A stretch of 64,000 nt of DNA, from assembly GCF_000143415.4 (NCBI RefSeq), contig NW_003314312.1:842909-906908 (forward strand). Reading direction: 5' to 3'. Source of the DNA: Selaginella moellendorffii (taxonomy: Eukaryota > Streptophyta > Lycopodiopsida > Selaginellales > Selaginellaceae). This document shows positions 22,336-33,374 of the stretch, piece after piece. The position numbers and the translations under genes are program-made. The notes under the pieces were generated by a model. It was not told where the DNA came from. It searched no databases and saw nothing but the letters and a program-made list of their open reading frames with translations. Every line of letters starts with the position of its first letter. The stretch's first letter is position 1.

Positions 22336-24480
22336 TGCTCTTCTCGATCATCAAACGGAGTAGCTTCGCCCTCCCTCGTCTTTGTGTCTCCGTCGACGAT
22401 GCACAGTGGTGGTGGTGGCGATGGAGATCCTGGAAGAAGGAAAACAAAAGTAATGCGCTGCAAGTATTGAGATTTCAAACCTGTGCATGAGTTATTTATT
22501 CCTGTCCCTTCGCTGCTTTCTCGTCTTTCTCCTGTTACCAATCCACTCCACGGCTCCTCGAGGCATATTTTATCGATCGGGTAAATGCGATAGATCTCAT
22601 GTAAAGCAACGTCCTGGAACAATGTGTAATCCCGGATCCCCGAGCGTAAGTGACTTGCTATGATTTCTGGCAGAGTAAACAATAACCTTGTTCTGTGCAT
22701 TGTCTCCCTTTGACAACAGGGTTGAACGCAAACATTTCATGTCACCGCGGCCCTTCTTTTCGCGGACATAAAAGGACCAACTTGCAAGGAACTTCCATTC
22801 TTCCTCTCTCTCTCTCTTTCCTGTGATGCTGTAGACTATTAGAACAAAGCCAGGTTTAAAGCCGGGAGCTAAGTACCTCGCGCCTTGGATCTATCTCCGC
22901 TATAAAACTCCCTGATCAAGGCACAGTTCTTAGGAAGAATAGATTTCCAATTTCACTAGGTACCTTGCATGCCCGCTCGAAAGTTGGATGTTAAACAATC
23001 CCCCCAGGCGCATTCTTTAGCTCTCTTGCTTTTCTTTTTGTTTGCTTTTCCCTCTCCATGCTGGGTCCATGAGTTACGTGCATCGTACTACGTACAGTGC
23101 GATTTCCTCCACGCATTAGCTGTGACGTAGCAACAGGAGCAGAGTCAAGGATAACACTCAAATGAACTCATTCAAGAACTTATCGACTTACCACCCGCAG
23201 CAGAGGGTGCCAAATTCTTAAAAGCTCCAGTTGGTGGAGAAGAATTGAGGAAGAAACGTCGTACTTCCTTTGTCTCACTCAGCATGTAGCGATCAAATCA
23301 GGCACACACGCATGCTGCAGCACAGCACACATGCACACAATGGCTGTTCCTGCCCTCTGCTGGTACAAGTCTTTCCTGCGTATGCCATGCCTGGGCAATT
23401 GCTTCTGCCCCCACCATTTATCGCAACATGCCAGCCAGCCGTTTGTTGCTGCTGCTGTTGCTGCTGCAAGATCCAAACAAAACTTAGGAAGGCCGAATAT
23501 TTCGTGCTTACCTCATAAGCGTGGACGAAGCTCCCGCTGGACCACGAGGAATTAGTTGATAGCAAAGATCTCCAGCTGAAATCCTGAAAAGCAGACACAC
23601 AATCCGGCAGCAGCAGCGACGTCTTTCCAAGACCAAAGCTTTTGATTGTAGTACCTGTGCCTGGCGCGGGTGGTCAAGAATTACACTTAAACCAGTCCAA
23701 GCGTTGCAAATCCAAAACGAGCAAGGCGTTCAAAGTCAAGAACCCGAAAGGCAGTGACAACAACGACGCTCCAACAACAGCAAACAAGAACATCAGTGCA
23801 AGTTGCAAAGTAATATCTGGATGCATACCACCAGCCGGTGGCACCAGTCGGAAGAAACCGATCCGCAGAAGCACATGAGCGTTGTCATAAGTTGGGTGAT
23901 GCGTTGGTGACGACCCAAAGAGGTGCGCTTTAAATAAAAATCCCAGCTTTTTCCATCCTTTTACTTGGAGTAGAATAAGCCCAAGGCTGTCCTCCTCCTC
24001 CTCAGCTCTGCCAAGAAACTTAAGTAGTACCCCCGCAGGATTTCAGAGGATAAAAATACAAAAGAGAGAGAGAAAGAGCACTCACCACCACATACTTGCA
24101 TTTTTCTTCTTCCTCCGAGCAGCAGAGCTGCCTGGAATTGTTGAAGATCCTGTGCACCCACGTGCCAATCTTTCTCGGATTTCATACTTAAAATATACGC
24201 CCAGTGCCGCCCTCGATGTCATGGTTACAAACATCGCCGTTCTGTTCTGTCCACTTGTTTATGTATTCGGGGAAAAAACTAAGGTTGTGTGCCAGGACCA
24301 TAGCCATTTTTTATCCAAATGCACCGATGTTACTTTAGGAATTTCTCTGCTTCGAACGTAGCGAACATCCAAGGATCAAGAACTCCCTGAAAGAGAAGAG
24401 AAAATAGAATGGTGTCGAATCGAACAAACAGGATCACAAGGAATGCAAAGACATACCCAGAGTGTATAGACTATGCGTGA
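22336..24480. other. Intergenic region upstream of LRR gene
   Basis: About 2.1 kb of mixed composition that includes the presumed promoter of the LRR gene (divergent from whatever lies right). Features seen are a CT-rich run near 22,803-22,820, a GCT/CTG trinucleotide run at 23,446-23,466 and a GA run near 24,063-24,078. A minus-strand stretch at 23,674-23,874 could encode a hydrophobic peptide and an exon-like segment with fair splice sites lies near 23,520-23,587, but I cannot connect them to a known protein. Confidence 0.4.
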
Positions 24481-24503
24481 TCTGCGGCTGGCTATTCTTC
24501 TCC

Positions 24504-25440
24504 TTATATTGCTGCCATGCAATCTTCAAAGGGATTGGGCTTGTCATTTGGCCAAGTACCTCTCCGCAAAAGTTTGTCTTTTGATGACAAAGTGACTCGG
24601 AAAGCACTGCGAACGCGAAGCATGTCTTCTGCTTTTCCATCTGACGTGCCACACCCTGCCTTAAACCATCTCTTCAAATATATTTGAGACCTGAACACAA
24701 GAACAGAACCATCAGTACGATGGATGCTTGAAAATCATATCAGACCTCGTCGAGCTTCTCGGGCCTAATCAATGCTTTCATGAGCGTTGTATAAGTTATC
24801 TTGTCAGCTGTCAATCCCTGAAACCGAAAACATCAAAAGGTCGCAGCGAACAAAACGTACAGCTTCGTTTGATGTATTCAAACACCGGGAACACCACCTG
24901 ACCAGACTAAACGCGTTGATCACCAGGTGTATCTCAATATTTTTCATGCTCGCACATTCCCTGCAAGAGCATCACCTCGTTCGAGAACACCGGAATGAAA
25001 GAATCGAAAAGCATAAACACGGTACCAGTTGAGCTGAGTAAGCCGCTGGCGACGGTCCCATTCCATCGCCTGGACTGGAACAAGCGTGCATGAATGTATA
25101 TATCCACAAAGGTTGTGCTTGGAAACAGTCACTCGGAACGCATCTCCTCGACAGTTGGTTCACGTCATGCCACCGGTCCTGCTCTTGTTGAAAGTTTGAG
25201 CCGTCAGCTTCCTAAGAGTTCCAAGACACCATTCGAAACATCTCTCGCAAGAGCTTCAGCCTTTGGGCTGTGTAGAGGAGTTCGGCCAGATATGACAGTC
25301 TCGCATCTCCTCCCGGGCGAGCATAAGCACCAACGAGCAGGCAGTAAGTTATCGTCGTCCCTGACACTGTCTATTAGCCTTTCCTCGAGTAGCCACCGAG
25401 CAAGCATCAAGGATATATAGTTATCCCGGAAGCTTGCAAC
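24504..25440 (-). pseudogene. Decayed CRP1-like PPR gene, C-terminal part
   Basis: On the minus strand near 24,690-24,830 the reading ADKITYTTLMKALIRPEKLDE and, after a probable intron, VSNIFEEMV then KAGC..DGKAEDMLR matches the characteristic C-terminus of the plastid P-class PPR protein CRP1. Upstream pieces in changing frames (LVINAF near 24,910; YCLLVGAYARPGGDA near 25,350) look like further PPR helices. At least one frameshift splits EEMV from KAGC and stops occur in every frame, so this is a relic. The identity of the last piece is fairly convincing; the upstream extent is a guess. Confidence 0.5.
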
Positions 25441-25712
25441 TTCTCCACGGAATTTGTGAACTTGCAAAGATGAGAGGACTCCTTCAGCTTGTATATCCAC
25501 AACACCATGGTCTAAATTTTTCCATAGTCCTTGTTCTCTACGTTGAATCCACGACGCTGATAGAGCTTTAGTTTCTTCTCTCTTCCATTCTTTCTAAGAG
25601 CGAAGCTCTAAACGGTTCTATCAAAAAAAAAATCCCTCTTTTTCCAATCTCTCGAGCAATGCCGCATCAATTTCATATAGCGAAGCGTACCTCCCACCAC
25701 GCCGCCCTCCTC

Positions 25713-25832
25713 CAAAACCCTACGTTCGTCATTCTTGGATCCATCGCCGTGGCGACATGAATGCACAGCTCAAGAACCCTAAAAGAACTTACAAATGATA
25801 GCTTAAATACATTCATGTTTGAGGAACCCTAG
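25713..25832 (+). promoter_or_regulatory. Telo-box-like motifs upstream of nardilysin
   Basis: Three AACCCTA-type motifs (aaaaccctac at about 25,714, gaaccctaaaa at about 25,774 and gaaccctag at about 25,824) lie in the probable promoter or leader of the nardilysin gene. Telo-boxes are known in plant promoters of housekeeping and cell-cycle genes. The same motif precedes SQD1, HEI10 and SPO11-1 in this window. Confidence 0.5.
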
Positions 25833-26166
25833 AAGCAGTGGGGCGATGGCGCTGTGTTTCTGACCGATTGTGAGGTGAGCTTTGGTGATTGTCTGATGCG
25901 CTGCGTGAATGGTGCTTGATTCTCCTGTATTTCTAGCTGGATTCGTCCATGGGATGCGCCAGTAGAGCCTCCAAATCAGGGTGTGGATTCTTTGCATTCT
26001 TGCCCGCTTTCTTCAATCCTTTGTCGCGGTTTTCTTACCATGGAGTCTCTCTTCCAGGCACTGTAAGCCTCCATTCCGATTGTTTGGTGGAAAGATCCAT
26101 AGTGCTAGCGTGATTCCAAGGCATTCATCGGTATCAGCGGCTCCCGCGAGGAGCTTGAGGAATTCG

Positions 26167-29100
26167 ATGGTGTCTGAAGTAGCTGTGGTGAAATCTCCTT
26201 CCGACAAGCGAGACTACGAGATCGTTCACTTGAGGAATGGCCTGTCGGCGCTCCTCATTCACGACTCGGAGATCAAACACTCGGTGGCGAGCGTCGAGAA
26301 AGCTCCTTTAGCGGCTTCCAGCGAAGAATCGGACTATGACGACGACGAAGACGACGAAGAAGATGACGAAGAAGAAGAGGAGGAGGAGGATATGGCTCGA
26401 GACGAGGTTCCAGAAGATGGAAAAAAGCGGGGTGGCATGGCTCAAGCGAAGAAGGTAAGTTACTCGTTTGTTTCCATTCTTTGAAATAGTCTTTGTGGTT
26501 TTCGAGTGTAGGCAGCTGCTGCTATGTGCGTGAGTGTGGGAAGTTTTTCCGATCCCAAAGATGCTGAAGGACTGGCGCACTTTCTCGGTGAATTTCTCTT
26601 CTCTTCTTCTTTTTGGTTTGTAATGACACAATGTGTTTTGGACAGAACACATGCTTTTTATGGGGAGCTCAAAGTTTCCAGATGAGAACGAGGTATTGTC
26701 TTTGTCTTCTGCTTCCTATTTGCCATGTAAAACTATATGGTTTCATTCAGTACGCTGGATTTTTGGCCGAACACGGTGGGTCTTCGAACGCGTTTACGGA
26801 GATGGAGTATACGTGTTACCATTTTGACGTGAATCACATGTATCTAAAGCCCGCTTTAGAGAGGTCGGAGCTACTTTTGATTTTATACCATCTTACGTTT
26901 TTTCCTTCTCAGATTCTCGCAATTCTTTATTTCTCCTCTGGTAAAAGGGGACTCGATTGAACGCGAAGTTCAAGCAGTCGACTCAGGTATGCGATTACTA
27001 CAGGATTCTTTAGGATGCATTCGTCGTAAGTGACATGGTTGTCTTTGCCAGAGTTTGTGCAGGCTTTGCAAAATGATGGCTGCCGGTTGAATCAGCTGAA
27101 ATGCCACACAGCTGATCTTCGACATCCCTATAACCGCTTTTCTTGGGGTATTCAATACATTTTAAAAGTCATAACGTGTATCGGTGGGATCTGCTTCAGG
27201 AAATGCCAAAAGCTTAGGCGAAGCTATAACAAAGTGTACTGACATTCGTCAAAAGCTCATCGAATTTTACAAGCAACATTATCTGGCAAATCGTATGAAG
27301 CTTGTTGTTCTTGGAGGAGGTGAGTGGTAAGCCCACGTTTGCGCCTTTTGTGACTTGTCCTTGATGCTTTTTGTGCCTGCAGAACCCTTGGCCACACTCA
27401 AGGAGTGGGTAACAGAATTGTTTGAAGACATTCCGGAAGGCAGCAGCAAGCCGCAACGTTTTTCCTGGAATGGGCCTGTTTGGCCTGCAGGGAAAATCTA
27501 TCATGTGGAATCAGTTAAAGATCAGCATCGACTTATATTGAGCTGGGTCATGCCATGCTTGCACACCGAGTATCTGAAGAAACCTCATGACTACCTCTCT
27601 CATCTAATTGGACACGGTACGTTCATGGTTTTGATTGACAAAAGAGTTACTATTTGTTTTCTTCGTCGGTGCAGAGGGAAAGGGAAGCTTGCTGCAGTTT
27701 CTAAAAGCAAATGGCTGGGCCACAGATTTAGCTGCGGGTGTCAGCGAGGATGATTTTGAAAAGAGTACTGCTGGCTATCTTTTCTCAGTCTGTATTAACT
27801 TGACAGTCTCCGGCTTGGGCAAGGTAATTCATCTGATTCTCTTTGGATGTGTTAAATGACGCGTGAATGCAGATCCACGAAATTGTAGGAAAGTTTTTCG
27901 AGTTTGTTAAATTGCTTCGGGATAGTAAGCCTCAGGAGTGGATTTTTGAAGAGCTTCACGCAGTTTCGGCCATGGATTTTAGATTTGTGGAAGAAGAACC
28001 AGCAGATGATTACGTCTCCACTCTTGCAAGTAAGCAAATGCGGAACAGAAACATCCATAACAACGTGTTTTTGTTCGGGCAGAGAATATGCACCTATTTC
28101 CAGAGCACCATGTTATTTATGGTGATTATGCTCATGACCAGTGGGATCCCAAGCTGGCAGAAGAGCTTCTGAACTATTTGAGCCCCATGACGATGCGAGT
28201 TGATATTGTTACGAAATCATTCAACAAAGACGCACCAGGTATTTTTTTTCGTGTTCTTTAAGGCGTATGCTAACCAATTTATGAATCTAGATGTGGTGTT
28301 CGAGCCCTGGTTTGGAACACCTTACGTCGTGAACGAAGCACCGAAAGATCTACTCAACGGTTGGCTTAATCCACTGGCTGTAAACGATGCATTACACCTC
28401 CCGGCTGTCAATGAGTTTATATCTCGTGACTTTAGCATCAAGTCCGCTGATGACTCCAACGTGCTGCCCGTTGTTATCGCAGAGGACTCGTCAGTGAAGG
28501 TCTGGCACAAGCTGGATCGGACGTTTCAAACTCCTCGAGCGAATGTGTTTATGAAACTCTCTTGCCGAATGGACGGTCTGCGCTCCGAGGTGCTAACAAG
28601 CTTGTATACGTTGCTTCTAAAGGATGCTCTAAACGAGACCATATACATGGTACGTTTTTTATTTTTTTATTTTTTTCCAGTTGTGACAAGCTCGTCCATA
28701 TTTTCGTTTTTTTAGGCAACTGTCGCTGGTTTGTCCTCTTCAGTGGTGGCAAACATACATAATATCGAGTTTAAGGTGCATGGCTACAATGAGAAGCTAG
28801 GCGTCCTTGCCCAGCAAATATGTCAACTATTGAAGGCGTTAGTACCCGCGAATGATCGTTTCGAGGTCAATACAAATTCGCGTTATAACTTTGAAACTCT
28901 AAGCTTTTTTGTTTTTCAGGTCGCCAAAGAGCAGTATGAACGACTCTGCCGAAATGCCAGAGTAAAGCCCATGACTCACTCAGCAGCTCTTAGAGTTCAA
29001 ATCCTTAGAATGGGAAGCTGGAGCGAAGAGGAAAGGCTGGCGTATCTCTCAACATTGAGCGCTGAAGATGTCCGTAATTTCATTCCCCAGCTTTTCAGAG

Positions 29101-30227
29101 AGGTAAGAGTTTTATTTTCATGCTAGTTTATCCTATAGCTAGAATGAATTTCCATCAGGCACACGTGGAAGCTCTTTGCCATGGCAACCTTACGAAAGAA
29201 GAGGCGCTTGATATTGTGAATGTCGTGAAAAGTACGGTGGTGACTGTACCAATGCTAGAAGAAACGATGCCAAAGATAAGGATTGTGAAAATCCCTTCTC
29301 AGACCGACTTTGCGTATAATGTCCCGGTTGTGAACCCATTGGAAGAAAACTCTGTTGCTGAGGTACGCAAAATCTTGTCGGCTGGTGTTTTCTAAAGTGT
29401 TGGATTCGTGTTTTAGCTGTATTTTCAAATGGGATTGGATCTGGGAGCCGAGTCTGTCCGTGAACACGTTCTCGGTGATCTTTTTGAACATATGGTTTAC
29501 GAGCCATTCTTCAACCAGCTGAGGTATGGTTTTCTTGACTCGCCGAAGTGCACGAACTCTTGACGCCGGTACTTGCAGGACGATTGAACAACTAGGATAC
29601 AGAGTTGATTGCGGAACGCGTTACACCTATGGTGTATTGGGATTTTGCTTCCGGATTATGTCATCCAAGTACAGCCCCACGCACATCCACAAGCGAATTG
29701 AGGACTTCATCGATAAGCTGCAAAAGACTCTGGTAAGAACCATTCACTCTTGAGTGAGAGGCGGTCTCATCTTTCTTTGCTCAGGATGATATGTCGGAGG
29801 AAGTGTTTGATAACTACAAAAACTGCCTGATAGCAGAAAAGATGGAGAAAGACAAGTGCTTGAGTGACGAAACTGACCGCCACTGGGGGCACGTACTGGA
29901 CCAAAGGTATAGATAATAGTCTCATTGTTTCCAACTGGTTGCTTACACAAGTTGAGATCGTCTTCTAGGTACTTGTTTGATGCTCATGAGAAAGAGGCAG
30001 TGGCCCTCAAGGACATCAAGAAAGAGGACGTGGTGGAGTGGTACAAGCAGCACATAAGAGCTGGCGGATCCATGCGGCGAAGCTTGTGCATCCACGTCTG
30101 GGGGTGTCAGTTCAAGGACGAGATGCAGAAGAACAAGAACAAGAGGAACAAGAGGACACCTTACAGGCTGATCGAGGATATAGACGAGTTTAAGAACAAG
30201 GCGGAGTTATATCCTCCATTTCCATGA
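26167..30227 (+). CDS. Nardilysin-like M16 zinc metalloprotease
   Basis: Nineteen exons by eye: 26,167-26,454; 26,512-26,587; 26,646-26,692; 26,751-26,863; 26,913-26,986; 27,052-27,147; 27,200-27,319; 27,383-27,616; 27,675-27,823; 27,873-28,029; 28,083-28,238; 28,291-28,649; 28,716-28,865; 28,920-29,102; 29,159-29,362; 29,417-29,523; 29,579-29,732; 29,785-29,906; 29,969-30,227. They sum to 1,015 aa, normal for the family. The inverted zinc motif HxxEH is HFLEH, split by intron 2. The run of about 24 Asp/Glu in exon 1, before the active site, is the nardilysin hallmark and separates it from insulin-degrading enzyme. Known nardilysins cleave before Arg in dibasic sites. The ATG at 26,167 is chosen because the open frame upstream has no other ATG. 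Introns are 49-72 bp. Location (cytosol or organelle) is not clear. Confidence 0.93.
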
Positions 30228-30332
30228 TCCAGGTACTGGAAAATTCTCAATTGCAAAACCAGTTTTTCCAAAGGAAAGCTCTCGTAAAGACGGTCATAGA
30301 GTTCTTGGAGGAGATCGAGCTTCGATGGCAGT

Positions 30333-32513
30333 ATGGCCACGACGAGCGTTTTGTCACCGGCAGAGTTGGATCTCGTCCAGAGCTGCAAGACACTCCACCA
30401 GGCTCACGGCGTCAGCTCGTCAATTCTCTCTGGACCAAATGGAGACGCCACCTACACTCGCAACACTCTCCTCCAGATGTACGCCAAGCTCGGCAGCGTC
30501 CACCACGCCCGCTCCATCTTCGACTCCATCGCTAGAAGAGATGACTACTCTTGGGTCATGATGCTCACGGCCTATGCCCAAAACGGGCATCTCACCCTCG
30601 CAAGGAGCGTCTTTGACGCCATGCCCGAGAGAAACATCGCTGCGTGGAACGCGATGCTGGCAGCCTATGCCCAGAATGGTCGTCTCGAGGAAGCAAAAGT
30701 TGTTTTCTCCGAGATGCCTGTTTGGAACGTCGTCTCGTGGACGACTATGGTGACTGCAAATGCCCAGAACGGGTATGTTCTTGAGGCAAAGATCCTCTTT
30801 GAGAAGATGCCAGAGACCAACTTGGTCTCCTGCAACGCTCTCCACTCGGCATTCGCTCGGAATGGTTTCGTGAGAGAAGCGAAAGAGGTGTTTGATTCAA
30901 TGCCGGCGAGGAACGTCTTGTCATGGACGAGCATGCTGACTGCCTATTCTCAAAAGCGGCATATCGACCAGGCAATGGAGTTTTTCCGCGAGATGCCAGA
31001 GACCAACGTCGTTTCTTGGAACACAGTGCTGGGGGCTCTCTCGCAGTCCTCTCGAGCGGGCGAAGCAAAGAGAGTGCTTGCAAGAATGCCAGAGACCGAC
31101 TTGATATCCTGGAACGCAGTTCTGGGAGCAGTGTCCGGGAACATCACCGAGGCAGTGGAGCTCTTCGACAGAATGCCGGAGAGAAACACTGCCTCCTTCA
31201 ACACGATGATCACAGCTTACGCTCAACACGGTCGGCTCGAAGACGCGAGGAGGATTTTTGAGGTGCTTCCCGAGAGAGACATGGTTTCGTGGAATGGGAT
31301 GCTCACAGCGTACGCACAGAACGGTCACGTGGCGCAAGCTGCGAGGATTTTCTTCCATGCAATGCCAAAGCACGACATGGTGTCCGGGAACATTCTCCTG
31401 GCAGCTTACGGCCAGGCCGGGCGTGTGCAAGAGGCAAAGAGCGTCTTTGATGGCATGATGGAGCACAATCTAGTGGCCTGGAATGGAATGCTCATCGCTT
31501 ACGCCGCGAAAGCTCGAGTGGAGGACGCAAAACTGGTTTTTGATGCGATGCCGGACAGTGATATCGTCTCCTGGAATGTGATGCTCGGCTTGTATGCTCA
31601 GGCCGGGCATTTGGAGGAGTCGCAGTGCCTGTTTGAAGTGATGAAGGAGAGAAACGTCGTGTCGTGGACGAGCATGGTGGCAGCGTACGCTCAAAACAGG
31701 CAGCTCCAGCAAGCTCGGAGCTTGTTCTTCGAAATGCCCGAGTGGAACGTCGTGACTTGGACGGCCATGCTCGTCGCCTACGCTCGAGACGGTCACCTGG
31801 AGGAGGCAAAGTTCGTGTTTGATAGCATGCCAGAAAGGGACCAAGTTGCGTGGAACGCTTTGCTCGAGGCCTATGCCGAAGCTGGTCACTTGGATCACGC
31901 GAAGAACTTGTTCGATCAAATGCCGGATAGGAATCTCGTCTCCTGGACCGCGATGCTCGCAGCGCATGCTCAAGATGGTCTTCTCCTAGAAGCTGAATTG
32001 CTCCATCACTCGATGCCACAGCGAGACTCGGCCACTTGGAACGTAATGCTCGACGGCCAAGAGGGTCTTCTCGATCGAGCAAACTCTTCGATAGACGCAC
32101 TCGAAGTTTTCCAGCTCGTGAAGATCGAAGGCATGGAACCGGACGAGATTTCCTTCCGGTGTATACTTTTGGGATGCAGCCACACGGGGGATGTAGGCGC
32201 CGCCAGATCTTGCTTTGCTTCGCTCGTCTCGGACCACTCCATGAAACCATCCAAGGAGCTCTACACTTGCATCGTGGATATCTTGTGCCGGGCAGCATAC
32301 TTGGAGGACGCTCATGAGCTTCTCAACACCATGCCTTTCATGCCTCAAGCAATGGACTGGCAGTGCTTGCTTCGGGCTACACGAAGCCGTGACTTTGCCA
32401 CTGGTGTGAGTGATTCCGATCAAGCAGCCAAAAGAGCTCTGGATTTAAATTCGAAAGCCTCCGCGCCGTATGTATTATTAGCAAATTTGTATTCTAGAAC
32501 CATTCAAAACTAA
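30333..32513 (+). CDS. PLS-type pentatricopeptide repeat protein
   Basis: Intronless ORF of 726 aa starting 105 bp after the nardilysin stop on the same strand. From residue about 40 to 590 it is a chain of about 31-33-residue PPR motifs of L/S style (repeated WNAMLxAYAQNGxLxEAKxVFDxMPERN). The C-terminus has the pattern of PLS proteins (GMEPDEISFRCILLGCSHTG; a WQCLLRA segment; APYVLLANLYS) and then stops. It thus has the E1-like module but no complete E2 and no DYW deaminase domain. PPR proteins of this class bind organelle RNA, often as editing-site specificity factors; target and organelle cannot be read here. The start is the first ATG. The gene at 33,375 is a close relative in opposite orientation. 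Confidence 0.92.
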   Translation: MATTSVLSPAELDLVQSCKTLHQAHGVSSSILSGPNGDATYTRNTLLQMYAKLGSVHHARSIFDSIARRDDYSWVMMLTAYAQNGHLTLARSVFDAMPERNIAAWNAMLAAYAQNGRLEEAKVVFSEMPVWNVVSWTTMVTANAQNGYVLEAKILFEKMPETNLVSCNALHSAFARNGFVREAKEVFDSMPARNVLSWTSMLTAYSQKRHIDQAMEFFREMPETNVVSWNTVLGALSQSSRAGEAKRVLARMPETDLISWNAVLGAVSGNITEAVELFDRMPERNTASFNTMITAYAQHGRLEDARRIFEVLPERDMVSWNGMLTAYAQNGHVAQAARIFFHAMPKHDMVSGNILLAAYGQAGRVQEAKSVFDGMMEHNLVAWNGMLIAYAAKARVEDAKLVFDAMPDSDIVSWNVMLGLYAQAGHLEESQCLFEVMKERNVVSWTSMVAAYAQNRQLQQARSLFFEMPEWNVVTWTAMLVAYARDGHLEEAKFVFDSMPERDQVAWNALLEAYAEAGHLDHAKNLFDQMPDRNLVSWTAMLAAHAQDGLLLEAELLHHSMPQRDSATWNVMLDGQEGLLDRANSSIDALEVFQLVKIEGMEPDEISFRCILLGCSHTGDVGAARSCFASLVSDHSMKPSKELYTCIVDILCRAAYLEDAHELLNTMPFMPQAMDWQCLLRATRSRDFATGVSDSDQAAKRALDLNSKASAPYVLLANLYSRTIQN

Positions 32514-32625
32514 GGAATATACTTAGATCCTTATTGACTCACTGTTGTCTGCTCTTAGATGTTCATTATATTTCCTTGAAAGAGTTTTCATTTGATTGAC
32601 GATCATAGGATAGCTTTGTGTTTGT

Positions 32626-32937
32626 GTGACAATGGCAGGAAAAATGGTGCTCATTCTTGTCGCAATCGCTGTTGTGGGATCGATGATCACGGCCAATGCA
32701 AGCTTCTTCGATGCTTGGGCAGGGCCTGGGTGTAACAATCGGCTGGAGCGCTACCGCGCTTGTGGATGCAACAATGTTGGAGCCTCGCAGCACGGCGGCT
32801 ACAGCTTTGCGTACCAGGGCCAGACTGCTGCGGCCTACAACACGGCAAACTGCCGAGGTGTGGCACACACACGGTTTAGTAGCTCTGTGCAGGACTGCTC
32901 GGGCTTTGGATGGAGAAGCATCTTCATCCAGTGCTAA
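32626..32937 (+). CDS. MiAMP1-type secreted antimicrobial peptide
   Basis: ORF of 103 aa. Residues 1-24 are a signal peptide (KMVLILVAIAVVGSMITANA). The mature part (about 79 aa) has the MiAMP1 family pattern: an aromatic-rich start with GPGCNN, then RACGC, GGYSFAYQGQTAA, GVAHTRF, and the C-terminal GWRSIFIQC. It holds six Cys, as expected for three disulfides in the small Greek-key beta-barrel fold. Known members are secreted defence peptides of Macadamia and conifers that inhibit fungi and bacteria. No intron is needed. The gene lies between two convergent PPR genes. A more divergent relative lies at 45,765. Confidence 0.92.
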   Translation: MTMAGKMVLILVAIAVVGSMITANASFFDAWAGPGCNNRLERYRACGCNNVGASQHGGYSFAYQGQTAAAYNTANCRGVAHTRFSSSVQDCSGFGWRSIFIQC

Positions 32938-33374
32938 AGGGCTCCATGGCTCAAATCAAATTGCCAAATAAAAGAGAAAAATCTTCCATGTAATACTACA
33001 TTGCAGCTCTTTAGTCCAAGGTTGCTCATGGAAGAGTAATTACTTCCAACGGCTTGGTTTTAATTTATTTAAATATCATGAAATTCTTTAGATTTATCTG
33101 TGTATCCCTAAATATAAAGAATTCACGTATTGTGTGCCAGAACATTTTACAAGAAAATGTTTGATAATGGTATAAACGTACTATGTTCCTACCTCATTTA
33201 CATTTAGGTGAAATTAATTTTATTGAAGACTATGAAATTCTTGTTTTTCATGGTGCTGCACAATTTGCAACGCTGGAAAGGTAGGCAAAATTGGGCTTTT
33301 AGAGGTTGTTTCTCTCATGAATTAAATCCTGATAGTGTTGAATTTTGTTGAAATTAAATATTATCACTGGTTTT
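32938..33374. other. Convergent intergenic spacer
   Basis: AT-rich spacer between the 3' ends of the MiAMP1-type gene and the minus-strand PPR gene. It contains AATAAA-like signals (for example aaataaaag at about 32,967) that may serve polyadenylation. No gene is seen. Confidence 0.5.

Noticed and set aside
23270-23598. Cys-rich and Gln-rich ORFs around the CTG/CAG run
   Set aside because: Trinucleotide-run artefacts; no conserved context.
23520-23874. Possible minus-strand exons with a hydrophobic segment and fair splice sites
   Set aside because: The pieces do not join in one frame by any clear intron and I recognise no protein; kept only as a note for transcript checks.
24063-24078. GA-rich run as a regulatory GAGA element
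   Set aside because: Too short and isolated to assign a role.
31492-32298. 268-codon minus-strand ORF within the first PPR gene
   Set aside because: Antisense shadow of repeated PPR codons; Arg/Ser-rich and without structure.
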